Shown here: in pieces, positions 46,001-54,595 of the stretch
Layout: the number at the start of each line of letters is the position of its first letter
Position numbering within the stretch: position 1 is the stretch's first letter
Assembly (NCBI RefSeq): GCF_014196505.1
Contig: NZ_JACIDW010000004.1
Location: forward strand, 1 to 64,000
Length of the DNA: 64,000 nucleotides
DNA from: Rhizobium metallidurans
Lineage (GTDB): Bacteria; Pseudomonadota; Alphaproteobacteria; Rhizobiales; Rhizobiaceae
Direction of reading: 5' to 3'
The notes under the pieces: generated by a model
What the model was told of the DNA's origin: nothing
The model's database searches: none
Seen by the model: only the letters and a program-made list of their open reading frames with translations
Translations under genes and position numbers: made by a program

Positions 46001-46320
46001 AAGAACAGCGCGTAGAGGCCAAGCAGAAACAGCGTCGAGCACAGCATGACGGTGACGAGCAGCGAGGCGAAGCCAAGCCGCCGGCGCGCATCGAAACCCT
46101 CCGCCTGCAACTGCGGCAGCGTCTTCGACAGGGTGATGCTGGAGCCGAGCTCGGCGATCGACGCGCCGGTGACCACGAGCCAGAGCGAGAAGGCGATGAT
46201 GCCGTTCGCCTCCGGCCCGAGCAGCCGGGCGGTGATGATGGAAGACAGGAATCCCGTTATCAGGAGCAGCATGCCCGCCGCGCCGTTCATCACAGAATTC
46301 GCAATAATTCCCTTAGACAT
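43012..46320 (-). CDS. Polysaccharide flippase fused to two alpha/beta-hydrolase domains
   Basis: A 1102-residue three-part protein. Residues 1-470 are a Wzx/MATE-type lipid-linked saccharide flippase with 12-14 membrane segments (opening IIANSVMNGAAGMLL). After a linker, residues about 545-780 form an alpha/beta hydrolase whose nucleophile elbow reads VAQGLGAAL, with Gln634 where Ser should be, so it is probably inactive. Residues about 800-1102 form a second one with elbow GRCSGG (Cys920 as nucleophile), Asp1048 in YSEGDVG and His1081 in ADHNLTP. A Cys-Asp-His triad suits thioester chemistry. Last gene of the carrier-protein operon, 91 bp after the GH2 gene. Confidence 0.85.
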   Translation of the reverse strand: MSKGIIANSVMNGAAGMLLLITGFLSSIITARLLGPEANGIIAFSLWLVVTGASIAELGSSITLSKTLPQLQAEGFDARRRLGFASLLVTVMLCSTLFLLGLYALFFLTSEKMHWAKTTPSIAYVTAALFFVQAIGSFVKFYLIGERRLTDFFKLAMGVCLLQLIGVGAGAVLYGVEGVLVGYLLGQMVFFIATIPILMTPRDRCGVPLKYLAASSMLLSAQFLIDSIFLNRLELLFLQQFWSVEMVGFYAVGLSIANIALQLPIQMTGSLLPYYSERRHSSDDRSLPVEVFAAVTRSMAYIILPMSLGLAAISSELVREVFGEAFARSGTVVALLALAAPAYTFMQTLSLYLLSMDRARDRLKVSVVAAVVMTLGCLAVVPFFAAEGAAMVRIGVFTIMCILMVRLTGFGSQLSGLYVTLFKTLAAAALCAVIALGILHYINGSIGLVLAVVLGGAGYIVALKLLKAIPQEDADVMLSIVDKLPASIRKSASKAIAFVAPSSSKTARDEPIEITVETGLAEGAGNEAALPFAFDGTIGLFKPENAGVAKRSTAVLFVNPWGLEEMCSRRFFRVTAEHFAALGVPSLRFDYPGAGDALDIDDTVGLAIWEDAIRDAAARLKQLSGCSRIIIVAQGLGAALAQRTAPSIEGVDAIALLGPVVNGRAYLRELRAWATFINHHLGLGEDAIPEGKHMIAGLQMPDGIAAELSKVRIAAPEMLAAQRYFILERPERADDTTLADNLTALGATVEQFTFKGYDRLISDPVFSRTPMEVVETLAQWVGEHTSADPAATPSATAVDVQSLSGDGFEEVPVRFGAFNHLVGIVTRPVGRPRGNSVVFLSTAYDRQSGWGRAITDMARGLARQGVASIRFDSANVGDSPPRPDAPDQILYSATQNADAQAALDLLEGMVPGPLMVAGRCSGGYVAIRSAVDDVRVKAAVSINPFVYYWDPNQPVERKHVVSVPRSFEDYGQRLSSFATVKRLVKGDIDVLAATRNVIIAFSRRMSVRIAPLLEYLPSRRHTASEVKKSFITVGKRKVPLTLIYSEGDVGLEHMYFHFGPGGRKFERHPNVRLVMLPEADHNLTPPEARKTVFAEIARLAKA

Positions 46321-46411
46321 ACCGTATCCGCTTCAGGCCATTCCAGACGGCCCATATTAGTAAGAAAGTCTTTCGAAATTGATTGCGCCTCATCTTTCGC
46401 GACGCGCGCCC

Positions 46412-48886
46412 CTAGAACGAAAAGGCACGCGCGCCACCAGGCGTCAGCACGTCGCCGGCGGGCTTTTCCTCCGCGTTTCGTGCGGAGAGCGGGCGCAGGA
46501 GAACGCGTTTGGCCGCACCCGGCGCCAGATGGAACCAGTCGTCGTCGGGCCGATAGCCGTCGATGCTGAAATGCACCGACTGCGCCAGCCGGTCGGTGGC
46601 GAGATCCGCGAACCACGCGCCGCCATCCTCGACCAGCGACACCTGGATCTCGGCATCCTGCACGGCTTTCGAGCGGCCCTGCGGGAAATGGAAGGCATCC
46701 GCCACCACCGCGCCACCCTCGGGAAGCCTGAGCCGCGCCACCGTGACGTCATGCGCCGGCGGCCCGAAGCGGAATGCGTAGGTGGTGTCGAAGAAGGCGC
46801 CGAACAGGTCGGTCGCGGCAAACGTTTCCGTGCTGCGCGGCGCAAGCGTCAGGATTCGCCCGCCGCTCGCCACATGCTGCCGGCCGTTTCTGAAGCAGAC
46901 GACCTCGAGATCGAGCTGCAGATTGTGTTCGGTCTCGTTGATCACATGCACGTCGAGACCATTGGTCCCCTCGTCGGTCACCAGCACCTGCACCGGCCGG
47001 AAGGCGCGGCGCAGCGCATACCAGATCGGCTTTGGCGCGCCGGTCGAATCGATCACGCCCCAGCCGGCGCCGGGCAACAGGTCCTGAAGCGTCCAGACGA
47101 GCGCGCCATTGCAGCTCGACCCCTTGCGCCGCCATTCCGCGAAGGTCTCCTCCGCCACTTCGCCGGTGACGGCGCGCGACAGGTCGAGATAGAGATCGCG
47201 GTTCTCGCGGCGCAGGCGCGCAGGATCGACGTCGTAGAGTTCGCCGAGATAGAAATCGCGCACATCCTCGAAATCCCAGGAAGCGCCGCGATCCCTTGGT
47301 ACGCGCGATTTCCATAGCGGGCTGTGCACCGGGGGTACATCGAGATGCCGATGCAGCGTCTTCTGCTGCGGCACATTGGCGAAGGCGAGGCTCTCGGCCG
47401 CGAAGCGCACATGCGCGCGGCGGGCATCTTCGAGCGGCCGCATATAGGCGCCGACGCCGTAGTAATGCGTCACGCCGGCATTCGGCGAAAACGGCATGGC
47501 ACCGCCCGAGGGCGAATTGGCGACATAGGGGATTTCGGGGCAGAGCCGCGCCGCGATCGCCGGAATGATCTCGTCGGTGATCGGGCCGGACCAGAATTCC
47601 GGCGGCAGGCCGAGCATCGCCGCCTGCTGATAGATCTCGCTGCCGCCGCACAGCACCGTAAGCGATGGCGAACCCTGCACGCCATGCAGGAACTCCTCGA
47701 CCTCGGCGTGGACATGGGCGGTAAACGCCTTGTCGTTCTTCGGATAGTCGAAGTTGGCGAACATGAAGTCCTGCCAGACCATCAGCCCGAGCTCGTCGCA
47801 AAGCTGGAAGAAATCGGGCGTCTCGTAGGCCATCGTGCCGCCGATGCGGATCATGTTCATGCCGGCCTCGGCGGCCAGCCGCAGGAACGGCTCATAATCC
47901 GTCCGCGCGCCGGGAAGCTTCACGATATCGGCTGTCGTCCACACCGCGCCGCGGCAAAACACCCGCTCTCCGTTGATGAGAAGCGCGAAGTCGCTGCCAT
48001 CGGCGCCGCGATCGGCCACCACACTCCGGAAACCGGTCTTGCCGAGCGGATGCTCGACGCCATCGACGACGACGGCGTAGTCGTACAAGCGCGGCGCTCC
48101 GTGCGTGTGAGGCCACCAGGGCTCCACGTCCTTCAACCTCAGAATGGCCGAGTAATGCCGCTCGCCGACCCTTTCGAACGCCTGCTCGATACTGCCGCAG
48201 CGCAGCGACAGATCGGGCGCCTCGGCGTCGGTGCGAAGCGACACGCTGAGCTTGCCCGAGCCATCCGGCTCCAGCACCGCCCGCACGCTGACATCATCGA
48301 GCGAAACGACGTCGCGGCGAACCAGCGTGATCGGCCGCCACGGGCCGGCGGCGTGGATCTCGGGGCACCAGCCGGGCATGCGGCCGAGCAGCGTCGTGCG
48401 GACATTCTTCAAACCCTGCGGCGTGATCATCTGCGGCCGCCAGCGGGCGCGCGGGCCGTTGTCGGCGATCCGGGGCGCGAGCGCGCGAAAACACAGCGCC
48501 AGCTCGTCGCCGCCTGACAGCGTCACCGGCACCTCGTGCATGGTGAACATGCTCTCGGACGAAAGGATTTCCTGGCCGTTGAGGAACACATGGCAAAGCG
48601 TCGCCAGGCCCTCGAAGCGCAGGATGGCGTCACCCGGCGCGGCGTCGAACAGGCGGCAGACATACCAGGCGTCCCTGCTGTCGAGCGGCACGGGGTTTTC
48701 GCGATCGAACAGACCCGCTCTCTCGAGCGCGGCGGCGACCGTGCCGGGCACATCGGCGGGGATGAACTGGGCGGAAAGCGGCAGGTCGTGCGGATTGGCG
48801 CAGGCGCCCGGTTCCGTCAAAACCAGGTTCCACCCCTCGCCGAGCGCGATCTCCTCCGCCGCGATGCTCGCCAGTCTCCCACGCAT
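46412..48886 (-). CDS. Glycoside hydrolase family 2, beta-mannosidase-like
   Basis: An 824-residue GH2 enzyme with a jelly-roll sugar-binding domain (about 30-190), an immunoglobulin-like domain, and a TIM barrel. The predicted acid/base is Glu417 in LCGGSEIYQQ and the nucleophile Glu498 in FAAESLAFANVP, both kept. It has no signal peptide, so it is cytoplasmic, unlike secreted mannosidases. Within a biosynthetic operon it may trim or transfer a mannosyl group rather than digest food. GGAGG lies seven bases before the start and 16 bases separate it from the DUF1839 gene. Confidence 0.85.
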   Translation of the reverse strand: MRGRLASIAAEEIALGEGWNLVLTEPGACANPHDLPLSAQFIPADVPGTVAAALERAGLFDRENPVPLDSRDAWYVCRLFDAAPGDAILRFEGLATLCHVFLNGQEILSSESMFTMHEVPVTLSGGDELALCFRALAPRIADNGPRARWRPQMITPQGLKNVRTTLLGRMPGWCPEIHAAGPWRPITLVRRDVVSLDDVSVRAVLEPDGSGKLSVSLRTDAEAPDLSLRCGSIEQAFERVGERHYSAILRLKDVEPWWPHTHGAPRLYDYAVVVDGVEHPLGKTGFRSVVADRGADGSDFALLINGERVFCRGAVWTTADIVKLPGARTDYEPFLRLAAEAGMNMIRIGGTMAYETPDFFQLCDELGLMVWQDFMFANFDYPKNDKAFTAHVHAEVEEFLHGVQGSPSLTVLCGGSEIYQQAAMLGLPPEFWSGPITDEIIPAIAARLCPEIPYVANSPSGGAMPFSPNAGVTHYYGVGAYMRPLEDARRAHVRFAAESLAFANVPQQKTLHRHLDVPPVHSPLWKSRVPRDRGASWDFEDVRDFYLGELYDVDPARLRRENRDLYLDLSRAVTGEVAEETFAEWRRKGSSCNGALVWTLQDLLPGAGWGVIDSTGAPKPIWYALRRAFRPVQVLVTDEGTNGLDVHVINETEHNLQLDLEVVCFRNGRQHVASGGRILTLAPRSTETFAATDLFGAFFDTTYAFRFGPPAHDVTVARLRLPEGGAVVADAFHFPQGRSKAVQDAEIQVSLVEDGGAWFADLATDRLAQSVHFSIDGYRPDDDWFHLAPGAAKRVLLRPLSARNAEEKPAGDVLTPGGARAFSF

Positions 48887-48902
48887 GATCAGACCTCCGG
48901 CT

Positions 48903-49865
48903 TCAAAGACGTTTCGTGAGCGAAGCCATCATCGAATCCCACGCATCGGCCGCCGGATCAAGCGCGGTCGTTAGCGGCTCGAACTTCCTGCGCGTGACGG
49001 CGCGCGCCAGCTGGAACTGCACGGATTTCGCGGCCTCCGACAGCTTGCGCGCATGCTCGGCGGCCTCGCCGAACTCGGCTTGCGAATGCCAGACCAGATG
49101 ATCGGCCAAGAGCTCGGAATTGGCGCCGAACTGGCGCAGCGTGTTGAAGGCATACTTGTGGAAGAATCCGAAGGGCCGTTCGGCCACCGCCGCGACCTGC
49201 TCCGGAAACACCGACGCGAAGGCGCGGATCGGGTTTTCGCGTGGGCGGCGGGCGAAATGAGAAGACAACAGCGTGCGGGAAACGCCGCGCGTCGCCTGCG
49301 GATCGACAGGCACATCGGGGAACTTGGCGAACTCCGTATAGGGCAGGAACTGCGGATCCTCGTCGCGAAGATCAAGCTGGAACAACCCGTCGAAATCCTC
49401 GCCCTCAAGCGAAAAGAAGCCGCCGTTATGGAAGTAGTCGACACGCTTCTCGGCGACATCCAGGCGGTTGATCGCAACGGTCGTCTTGCCGTGCTCCTGC
49501 CGGTAGGCGGTGCCCTGCGTGTCGGGCATGTAGAAGCTGTCCATCTCTATCAGGCAAAGACGCCCGCGCGTGATCTGCGTCGCGACGTGCCGCTCGACCT
49601 TGTCGAAGATCGCAAGCTCGGTGACCCTGATGCCGTAGAGCGCGTCCAGATCCTCGAGCGGCACCTTGAAGAAGGTGAACTGGTCGCCCTCGAAATCCTG
49701 GCCGAGCGTGAAACCAAGCATCGCCTCGGGCGCGAGCCCGAGCGTGCTCAGCACCTCGATCCAGAGGTCGATATAGCAATTGGTCTCCGGCCACATGCGC
49801 TCCATGGAATGCAGCGCATGCGGGCGGTAGCTGTCCGGGCTGATCCCCGGGAAGACGGATGCCAT
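48903..49865 (-). CDS. DUF1839 family protein
   Basis: A 320-residue protein matching DUF1839: PETNCYIDLWIEVLSTLGL, DFEGDQFTFFKVP and DALYGIRVTELAI are the conserved blocks. DUF1839 genes accompany amino acid:carrier-protein ligases in rhizobia. The function is unknown; acceptance or release of the carrier-bound aminoacyl group is a reasonable guess. Start MASVFPGISPDSYRP follows GAGGG; the longer frame upstream overlaps the ligase gene and is a shadow. Eight bases separate it from the ligase. Confidence 0.85.
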   Translation of the reverse strand: MASVFPGISPDSYRPHALHSMERMWPETNCYIDLWIEVLSTLGLAPEAMLGFTLGQDFEGDQFTFFKVPLEDLDALYGIRVTELAIFDKVERHVATQITRGRLCLIEMDSFYMPDTQGTAYRQEHGKTTVAINRLDVAEKRVDYFHNGGFFSLEGEDFDGLFQLDLRDEDPQFLPYTEFAKFPDVPVDPQATRGVSRTLLSSHFARRPRENPIRAFASVFPEQVAAVAERPFGFFHKYAFNTLRQFGANSELLADHLVWHSQAEFGEAAEHARKLSEAAKSVQFQLARAVTRRKFEPLTTALDPAADAWDSMMASLTKRL

Positions 49866-49873
49866 CGTTGCCC

Positions 49874-50791
49874 TCAGCCCCAGAGCGCCTGGCGCACGGA
49901 GGCCGGCCACAGCTTGACGTCGAGGCCGTGGTGATGGAACAGCGCCAGCGCGATGCGTTCCAGGCCGAAGCCGACGCAGGCCGTGAATGCGACGCTGCCG
50001 TCCTCGAGGTTCAGGCCCCACTTCTGGCCGAAGGAATCCTGATGGAAGTTGAAGCTCATGCAGGCGGTCGGATTGGCTGTCGAGGTGATCGGGATCAAAA
50101 GCTCGAACTTCAGGTTCTGGTCACGCTGGTTGTTGACCATCATCTTGCCGGCGCGGCCGAAGAACGGATCGTTGGCGACGTCGATGGTGACCTCGAGACC
50201 GACCAGCTTCATCATCTCCAGACCGCGATCCATCCACTTCTGGCGGAAATCGGTGACATGCAGCTCGGTGCCCATGCAGACATATTCGCGCATGCGGAAC
50301 AGCTGCTGGCGGGCCGGATCGCGCGACGGCTCATGGCGGAAGCAATAGGACTGCAGGTCGAACAGCGCGCCGTCCTTCGGCAGGTTGCCGCGGCGGGCGA
50401 CCGTCGGATAAAGCGGATAGCAGGCGGCCGGCGTCAGCACGATCTCGGTGGCTTCCTGGCCCTTGGTCCAGTCGTCGCCCACTTCCATGCACTGCAACAG
50501 GTTCATGTGGTCGAGCTCGTTGCCGCAGAAGCTGTGCACCGTGCCGGCCAGCTGCGGGAAGCTCTTCATGTAACCGCTTTTCTCGAAGATCTCGCGGTTC
50601 ATGCCGGGCGGAAAGCGCATCGCTTCCGCGCCATCGGCGCCGCCGAAACGATCGATCAGGCGCTCGAAGGCGGCGATAACATCCTCGAACTGGCCGCTGC
50701 GGCCATAAAGACCGTCGACGCCCATGTCGATCAGAAGGCCGGATTCAAAGAGCCGGTCCAAAAAGGAGGTCTGCATATCCATGTCGTTCAC
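49874..50791 (-). CDS. Amino acid:[carrier protein] ligase (SerRS-like, tRNA-independent)
   Basis: A 305-residue homologue of the catalytic core of atypical seryl-tRNA synthetases that lacks the tRNA-binding domain. Such enzymes activate glycine or alanine with ATP and load it on the phosphopantetheine of a small carrier protein. The zinc ligands are visible as Cys124 (PAACYPLYP), Glu169 (RMREYV) and Cys272 (FTACVGFG), with the same spacing as in the Bradyrhizobium enzyme as I remember it. Class II motif 2 is [12 protein letters not shown] and motif 3 GFGLERI. It overlaps the dehydrogenase gene by four bases; its carrier protein is two genes upstream. Confidence 0.92.
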   Translation of the reverse strand: MNDMDMQTSFLDRLFESGLLIDMGVDGLYGRSGQFEDVIAAFERLIDRFGGADGAEAMRFPPGMNREIFEKSGYMKSFPQLAGTVHSFCGNELDHMNLLQCMEVGDDWTKGQEATEIVLTPAACYPLYPTVARRGNLPKDGALFDLQSYCFRHEPSRDPARQQLFRMREYVCMGTELHVTDFRQKWMDRGLEMMKLVGLEVTIDVANDPFFGRAGKMMVNNQRDQNLKFELLIPITSTANPTACMSFNFHQDSFGQKWGLNLEDGSVAFTACVGFGLERIALALFHHHGLDVKLWPASVRQALWG

Positions 50792-51969
50792 CCCAGTAGG
50801 CTAGTGTCCTGCTTGTGGACAAGGAGCATGCTCGACGTGTTGCCAAGGATGCGGTCGTTGGAAATCATCAATTGTGCGGAATGCGCGTCGCGCAGATGTC
50901 GTCCGAGGCTGAACGGCGTGCCGTTCTTGTAGCCCATGATGCCGCAGATCAGCATGGCGTGGTTGACGATCTCGAGGATCGTTTCCGACGATGCGATCTT
51001 GACGTTGTTCATCGCAACGGCGAACGCCATGGACGACAGCTTGTCGGGATCGGCCTTGGCATCCTCGTAGGCCTTCAGGCCCGCGACGACGTTGGACTTC
51101 ACCATCTGCAACAGGTTCGACACTTCGGCGAGACGCAGCGCGCCCGGAGGCGGAGCGCCCGGCGATTTGCGGGCGGCGGCGCGCACGAAAGCCTGCGCGC
51201 GCGAGAAGGCATCGATGGCGATGCCGTACCACACGCCGCTCCACAGCAGGTGCGAGGAGGCCAGCATCGACTGCGCCGCGATCTCGGCGAAAGGCTTCGG
51301 CAGGATCTGGCTCGCCGGCGCTTCGCCCTTGAACAGGAAGCCGTCGGAGCAGGTACCGCGCATGCCGAGCGTGTTCCAGGCATGCGTCTTTTCGAGCGTG
51401 TACTGGTCCTTGAGAAATGCCGTCAGAACCTGGTCCGATGGAGCGGCGTCCGCATGAGCGCGCGAGGTGATGAGGATCGCATCGGCGTGCGCGCCGTAGG
51501 AAATGACGGTCGCATCCTTTTCGAGACGGCAAACCCCGTCCTCGACGATGACGGCGCAGATGCTGTTGCGCAGATTGCCGCCGATGCCGCCTTCGGTCGT
51601 CGCCGATGCGATCAGCAGCTGTTCGGCCGCGATCCCTCGCATGAAATCGGCGTGCCAGGCGCTTTCGGCCCCATGTTCGACGAGGCTGGAGAGCTTGATG
51701 TGGTGCATGGCGAAAACCATGGCGCTGGCGGCGCAGGCCTGGCCGAGCATCGAGCAGAGCTCGGCGATCTCGGTCGTGGTGGCGCTTTCGCCGCCGAGGC
51801 TGCGCGGGATCTGAATGCCGAGCAGGCGTTCCGCCTTCATCGCATCCACGGCTTCCCGCGGAAACCGGCCTTCAAAATCGACGGCGTCCGCGAATTTCGC
51901 CGCGACGGCGGCAACGCGGGCAGCCCTTGCCGCGAAACTGTCTTCCGTGATTTTGACCGGAAAGTTCAT
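50788..51969 (-). CDS. Acyl-CoA dehydrogenase-like flavoprotein
   Basis: A 393-residue member of the acyl-CoA dehydrogenase fold: N-terminal helical domain, central beta domain, and C-terminal four-helix bundle ([20 protein letters not shown]). Sandwiched between the carrier-protein gene (one-base overlap) and the ligase (four-base overlap), it most likely oxidises the carrier-bound aminoacyl group, as related flavoproteins do to prolyl-S-carrier proteins in pyrrole antibiotic pathways. The catalytic base cannot be assigned by eye. Confidence 0.85.
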   Translation of the reverse strand: MNFPVKITEDSFAARAARVAAVAAKFADAVDFEGRFPREAVDAMKAERLLGIQIPRSLGGESATTTEIAELCSMLGQACAASAMVFAMHHIKLSSLVEHGAESAWHADFMRGIAAEQLLIASATTEGGIGGNLRNSICAVIVEDGVCRLEKDATVISYGAHADAILITSRAHADAAPSDQVLTAFLKDQYTLEKTHAWNTLGMRGTCSDGFLFKGEAPASQILPKPFAEIAAQSMLASSHLLWSGVWYGIAIDAFSRAQAFVRAAARKSPGAPPPGALRLAEVSNLLQMVKSNVVAGLKAYEDAKADPDKLSSMAFAVAMNNVKIASSETILEIVNHAMLICGIMGYKNGTPFSLGRHLRDAHSAQLMISNDRILGNTSSMLLVHKQDTSLLG

Positions 51970-52220
51970 CAGGCGACCTTCCGGCTATCCTTGATCAGAT
52001 CGACGGTCCGCGCGATGGCCGAGATGCTGGCGAAGGACTTGCGATTGAGGAGATTGTCCGGGAACTCGATATCGAAGGCGTCCTCGATGCCGAGCATCAG
52101 CTGCACCGATGCGAAGGAGGTGAGCCCTGCCGCGTAGAGATCGGCATCGTCGGCCACGGTGTCGATGGACACGGGCAGCTTGCCGAATTTCGCAAGCAGT
52201 TCGCGGATCGTTGTATTCAT
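51969..52220 (-). CDS. Acyl/aminoacyl carrier protein
   Basis: An 83-residue carrier protein. The phosphopantetheine attachment site is Ser35 in AAGLTSFASVQ, with the usual following helix and acidic C-terminal half (IEDAFDIEFPDN). It is the first gene of the operon and is the expected substrate of the ligase at 49874. ATG 52220 has GGAG eight bases upstream. Its stop overlaps the dehydrogenase start by one base (TGATG). Confidence 0.9.
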   Translation of the reverse strand: MNTTIRELLAKFGKLPVSIDTVADDADLYAAGLTSFASVQLMLGIEDAFDIEFPDNLLNRKSFASISAIARTVDLIKDSRKVA

Positions 52221-52332
52221 CCTCACATCTCCAAGCTGTCATAACCAGAGCGGGCGCTCATCGCCCTGTCATGGAGGTGCTTTTAAGGAGGAAAACCCAA
52301 TATTCCGCTAAGGCACGTGGTTAAATCTGGCT

Positions 52333-52362
52333 CCGAAGAAAAGCTAAGAATTTAGCGTCTTC
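52333..52362 (-). terminator. Probable terminator of epmA-epmB
   Basis: On the minus strand GCTAA-ATTC-TTAGC is followed by TTTTCTTC, 115 bases beyond the epmB stop. The stem is AT-rich and short. The remaining 110 bases to 52220 must carry the promoter of the carrier-protein operon; GGAGG-like runs at 52270-52290 are present but no clear promoter is seen. Confidence 0.5.
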
Positions 52363-52478
52363 GTCCGATCAGTAGAGATAAAGCAAATCAGATCATTGCT
52401 TTGCGCAAAAAGCTTAAACAACGCTTGGCGAACGCGCCGATGAGCGCAAGTGCTGAAATGAAACGAAGAACGGAACAG

Positions 52479-53534
52479 TCAAGCCCCGCGCGGCGGGTAG
52501 ATATGCTCTTGCCCGTTGTAGTCGGAAACCGAATAGCAACCCTCTCCGGTTTTGCGGATCGAGCTCTCGCCGATCTCGGCTTTGCCGTATCCTCCGGGTA
52601 TGTCCAGAATATAGGTCGGCTGGCACAATCCGGAGATGCGGCCGCGCAACGACGCGACGATCGCCTGCCCTTCTTCGATCGAGAGCCGGAAATGGCTGGT
52701 GCCGGGCGCGAGATCGGGGTGATGCAGGTAGTAGGGTTTCACGCGGGTTTCGACGAAGGCCTTCATCAGCTCCGCCAGAACCGCGGGATCGTCATTGACG
52801 CCCCTGAGCAGCACCGACTGGCTGACCATGACGATGCCGGCATCGACGAGCCGGGCGCAGGCGGCGCGCGCCTCGGTCGTGAGCTCGCACGGATGGTTGG
52901 CATGCAGCGCGACATAGACGGTCTTGCCGCTCGCCTTCAGTGCCTCAATCAACGCCGCATCGATCCTGTCAGGGTCGACGACCGGCACGCGGCTATGAAA
53001 ACGGACGATCTTGACGTGGTCGATATCGGCGAGCTGTTCGAGAATATCCCGCAGCCGGCGCGGCGACAGCACCAGCGGATCGCCGCCGGTGAGGATGACC
53101 TCCCAGATCGCGTCATCGCCTCTGATATAGTCGAAGGCGGCCGTCATCGCGGCCGGATCGAGCGTTCCCAGCCCCTGCGGCCCCACCATCTCGCGGCGAA
53201 AGCAGAAGCGGCAGTAGACGGGACAGACATGCACCGCCTTCAGAAGCACGCGATCGGGATAGCGGTGAACGATGCCCTCGACGGGACTGTGCGCGTGATC
53301 GCCGATCGGATCGGCCCGCTCTTCCGGCGTCATCAGGAGTTCAGCGGCATCGGGCACGAACTGGCGCGCGATCGGATCATTGACATCATCGCGGTCGATC
53401 AGTCGCGCCATGTCAGGCGTCACCGCGATCGCATAGCGTTCCGCGACCGCGTCCAGCGCCTCGCGGTCGCGATCAGCGATGAGCCCGGCGTCGGCGAGCT
53501 CGTCCACCGTCTTGATCGGCCGGGTGATCGTCAC
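52479..53534 (-). CDS. epmB: EF-P beta-lysylation protein EpmB (lysine 2,3-aminomutase-like)
   Basis: Radical SAM/PLP aminomutase of 351 residues. It converts (S)-alpha-lysine to (R)-beta-lysine, the amino acid that EpmA attaches to EF-P. The cluster motif CPVYCRFCF lies in the middle, followed by GGDPLVLSPRRL and PYYLHHPDLAPGTSHFR, as in KamA-family enzymes. It starts at GTG 53534 overlapping the epmA stop (GTGA), so translation is coupled. Confidence 0.9.
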   Translation of the reverse strand: MTITRPIKTVDELADAGLIADRDREALDAVAERYAIAVTPDMARLIDRDDVNDPIARQFVPDAAELLMTPEERADPIGDHAHSPVEGIVHRYPDRVLLKAVHVCPVYCRFCFRREMVGPQGLGTLDPAAMTAAFDYIRGDDAIWEVILTGGDPLVLSPRRLRDILEQLADIDHVKIVRFHSRVPVVDPDRIDAALIEALKASGKTVYVALHANHPCELTTEARAACARLVDAGIVMVSQSVLLRGVNDDPAVLAELMKAFVETRVKPYYLHHPDLAPGTSHFRLSIEEGQAIVASLRGRISGLCQPTYILDIPGGYGKAEIGESSIRKTGEGCYSVSDYNGQEHIYPPRGA

Positions 53535-54595
53535 TGCCCATACTCCGCCACCGGCGCCCACAGCACCTGATCGATCCGCCGCGCGCCCGTCGCCAGCATC
53601 ACCAGCCGGTCGAAGCCGAGCGCGATGCCGCTGGCGTCGGGCATGATTGCCAGCGCGTCGAGCAGATCGTCGTCGATCGGATAGGTCTCGCCGTAGATCC
53701 GTTTCTTCTCCGCCATCTCGATCTCGAAGCGGCGGCGCTGCTCGACGGGATCGGTCAGCTCCCCGAAACCGTTCGCCAGTTCGACGCCGCAGGCATAGAC
53801 CTCGAAACGCTCGGCCACACGGGGATCGGCGGCCGACGGCCGCGCGAGAGCCGCTTCGCAGACCGGATACTCATCGAGGATCGTCACCCGCCCCATGCCG
53901 AGATGCGGCTCGACCTTCTCGACCAGCACCCGGCTGAAAAGATCGGCCCACTGGTCATCCTCGGCGACACGCATGCCGTTGCGCCTCATCTCGTCAGCCA
54001 GGTGGTCGCGGTCGGTCGAGCCATCGGCGCTGACCGAGGCCAGAAGATCGATATCGGCGTGACGGCGAAACGCCTCGGCGACGCTCAACCGCTCCGGCCC
54101 GGCGAAGGGATCGCAATTAGTCTCACGATAGCCGAGCATGGTCGTCTGCATGGTTTCGGCCGCGAGTGCTACGATGCGCACGCAGTCCATCATCAGGCTC
54201 TCGTAGCTTTCGCCGGTGCGATACCATTCGAGCATGGTGAACTCGGGATGATGCAGCGGCCCGCGCTCGCGGTTGCGGTAGACATGCGCGAAGCAGGCGA
54301 TGCGCTCCTCGCCGGCGGCGAGCAGCTTCTTGCAGGCGAATTCGGGCGAGGTGTGCAGATAAAGCAGTGCGGCCTGCCCGTCCGTGGTCAGCGCCTCGGT
54401 GGCAAACGCATGCAGATGCGCCTCGTTTCCCGGCGACACCTGGAGCGTCGCCGTATCCACCTCGATGAAGTCCTCGTGGGCGAAATAGCCACGCAGAGCC
54501 GCCTGTATCCGGTTGCGTCCGATCAGGAACGGCCGGCGGTCGGCATGCACACTGGGCGTCCACCAGGGAGACGCTTTGGCGATCGAGGGTTTCAT
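53531..54595 (-). CDS. epmA: EF-P lysine lysyltransferase EpmA (PoxA/GenX)
   Basis: Paralogue of the lysyl-tRNA synthetase catalytic domain (354 residues, no anticodon-binding domain) that attaches beta-lysine to Lys34 of EF-P. Class II motifs are visible: motif 2 CFAHVYRNRERGPLHHPEFTMLEW and motif 3 SGIALGFDRLVML (both quoted in part). Its target gene efp is divergently transcribed 150 bp away. Start ATG 54595 (MKPSIAKASPWW) gives normal length. Confidence 0.93.
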   Translation of the reverse strand: MKPSIAKASPWWTPSVHADRRPFLIGRNRIQAALRGYFAHEDFIEVDTATLQVSPGNEAHLHAFATEALTTDGQAALLYLHTSPEFACKKLLAAGEERIACFAHVYRNRERGPLHHPEFTMLEWYRTGESYESLMMDCVRIVALAAETMQTTMLGYRETNCDPFAGPERLSVAEAFRRHADIDLLASVSADGSTDRDHLADEMRRNGMRVAEDDQWADLFSRVLVEKVEPHLGMGRVTILDEYPVCEAALARPSAADPRVAERFEVYACGVELANGFGELTDPVEQRRRFEIEMAEKKRIYGETYPIDDDLLDALAIMPDASGIALGFDRLVMLATGARRIDQVLWAPVAEYGQ

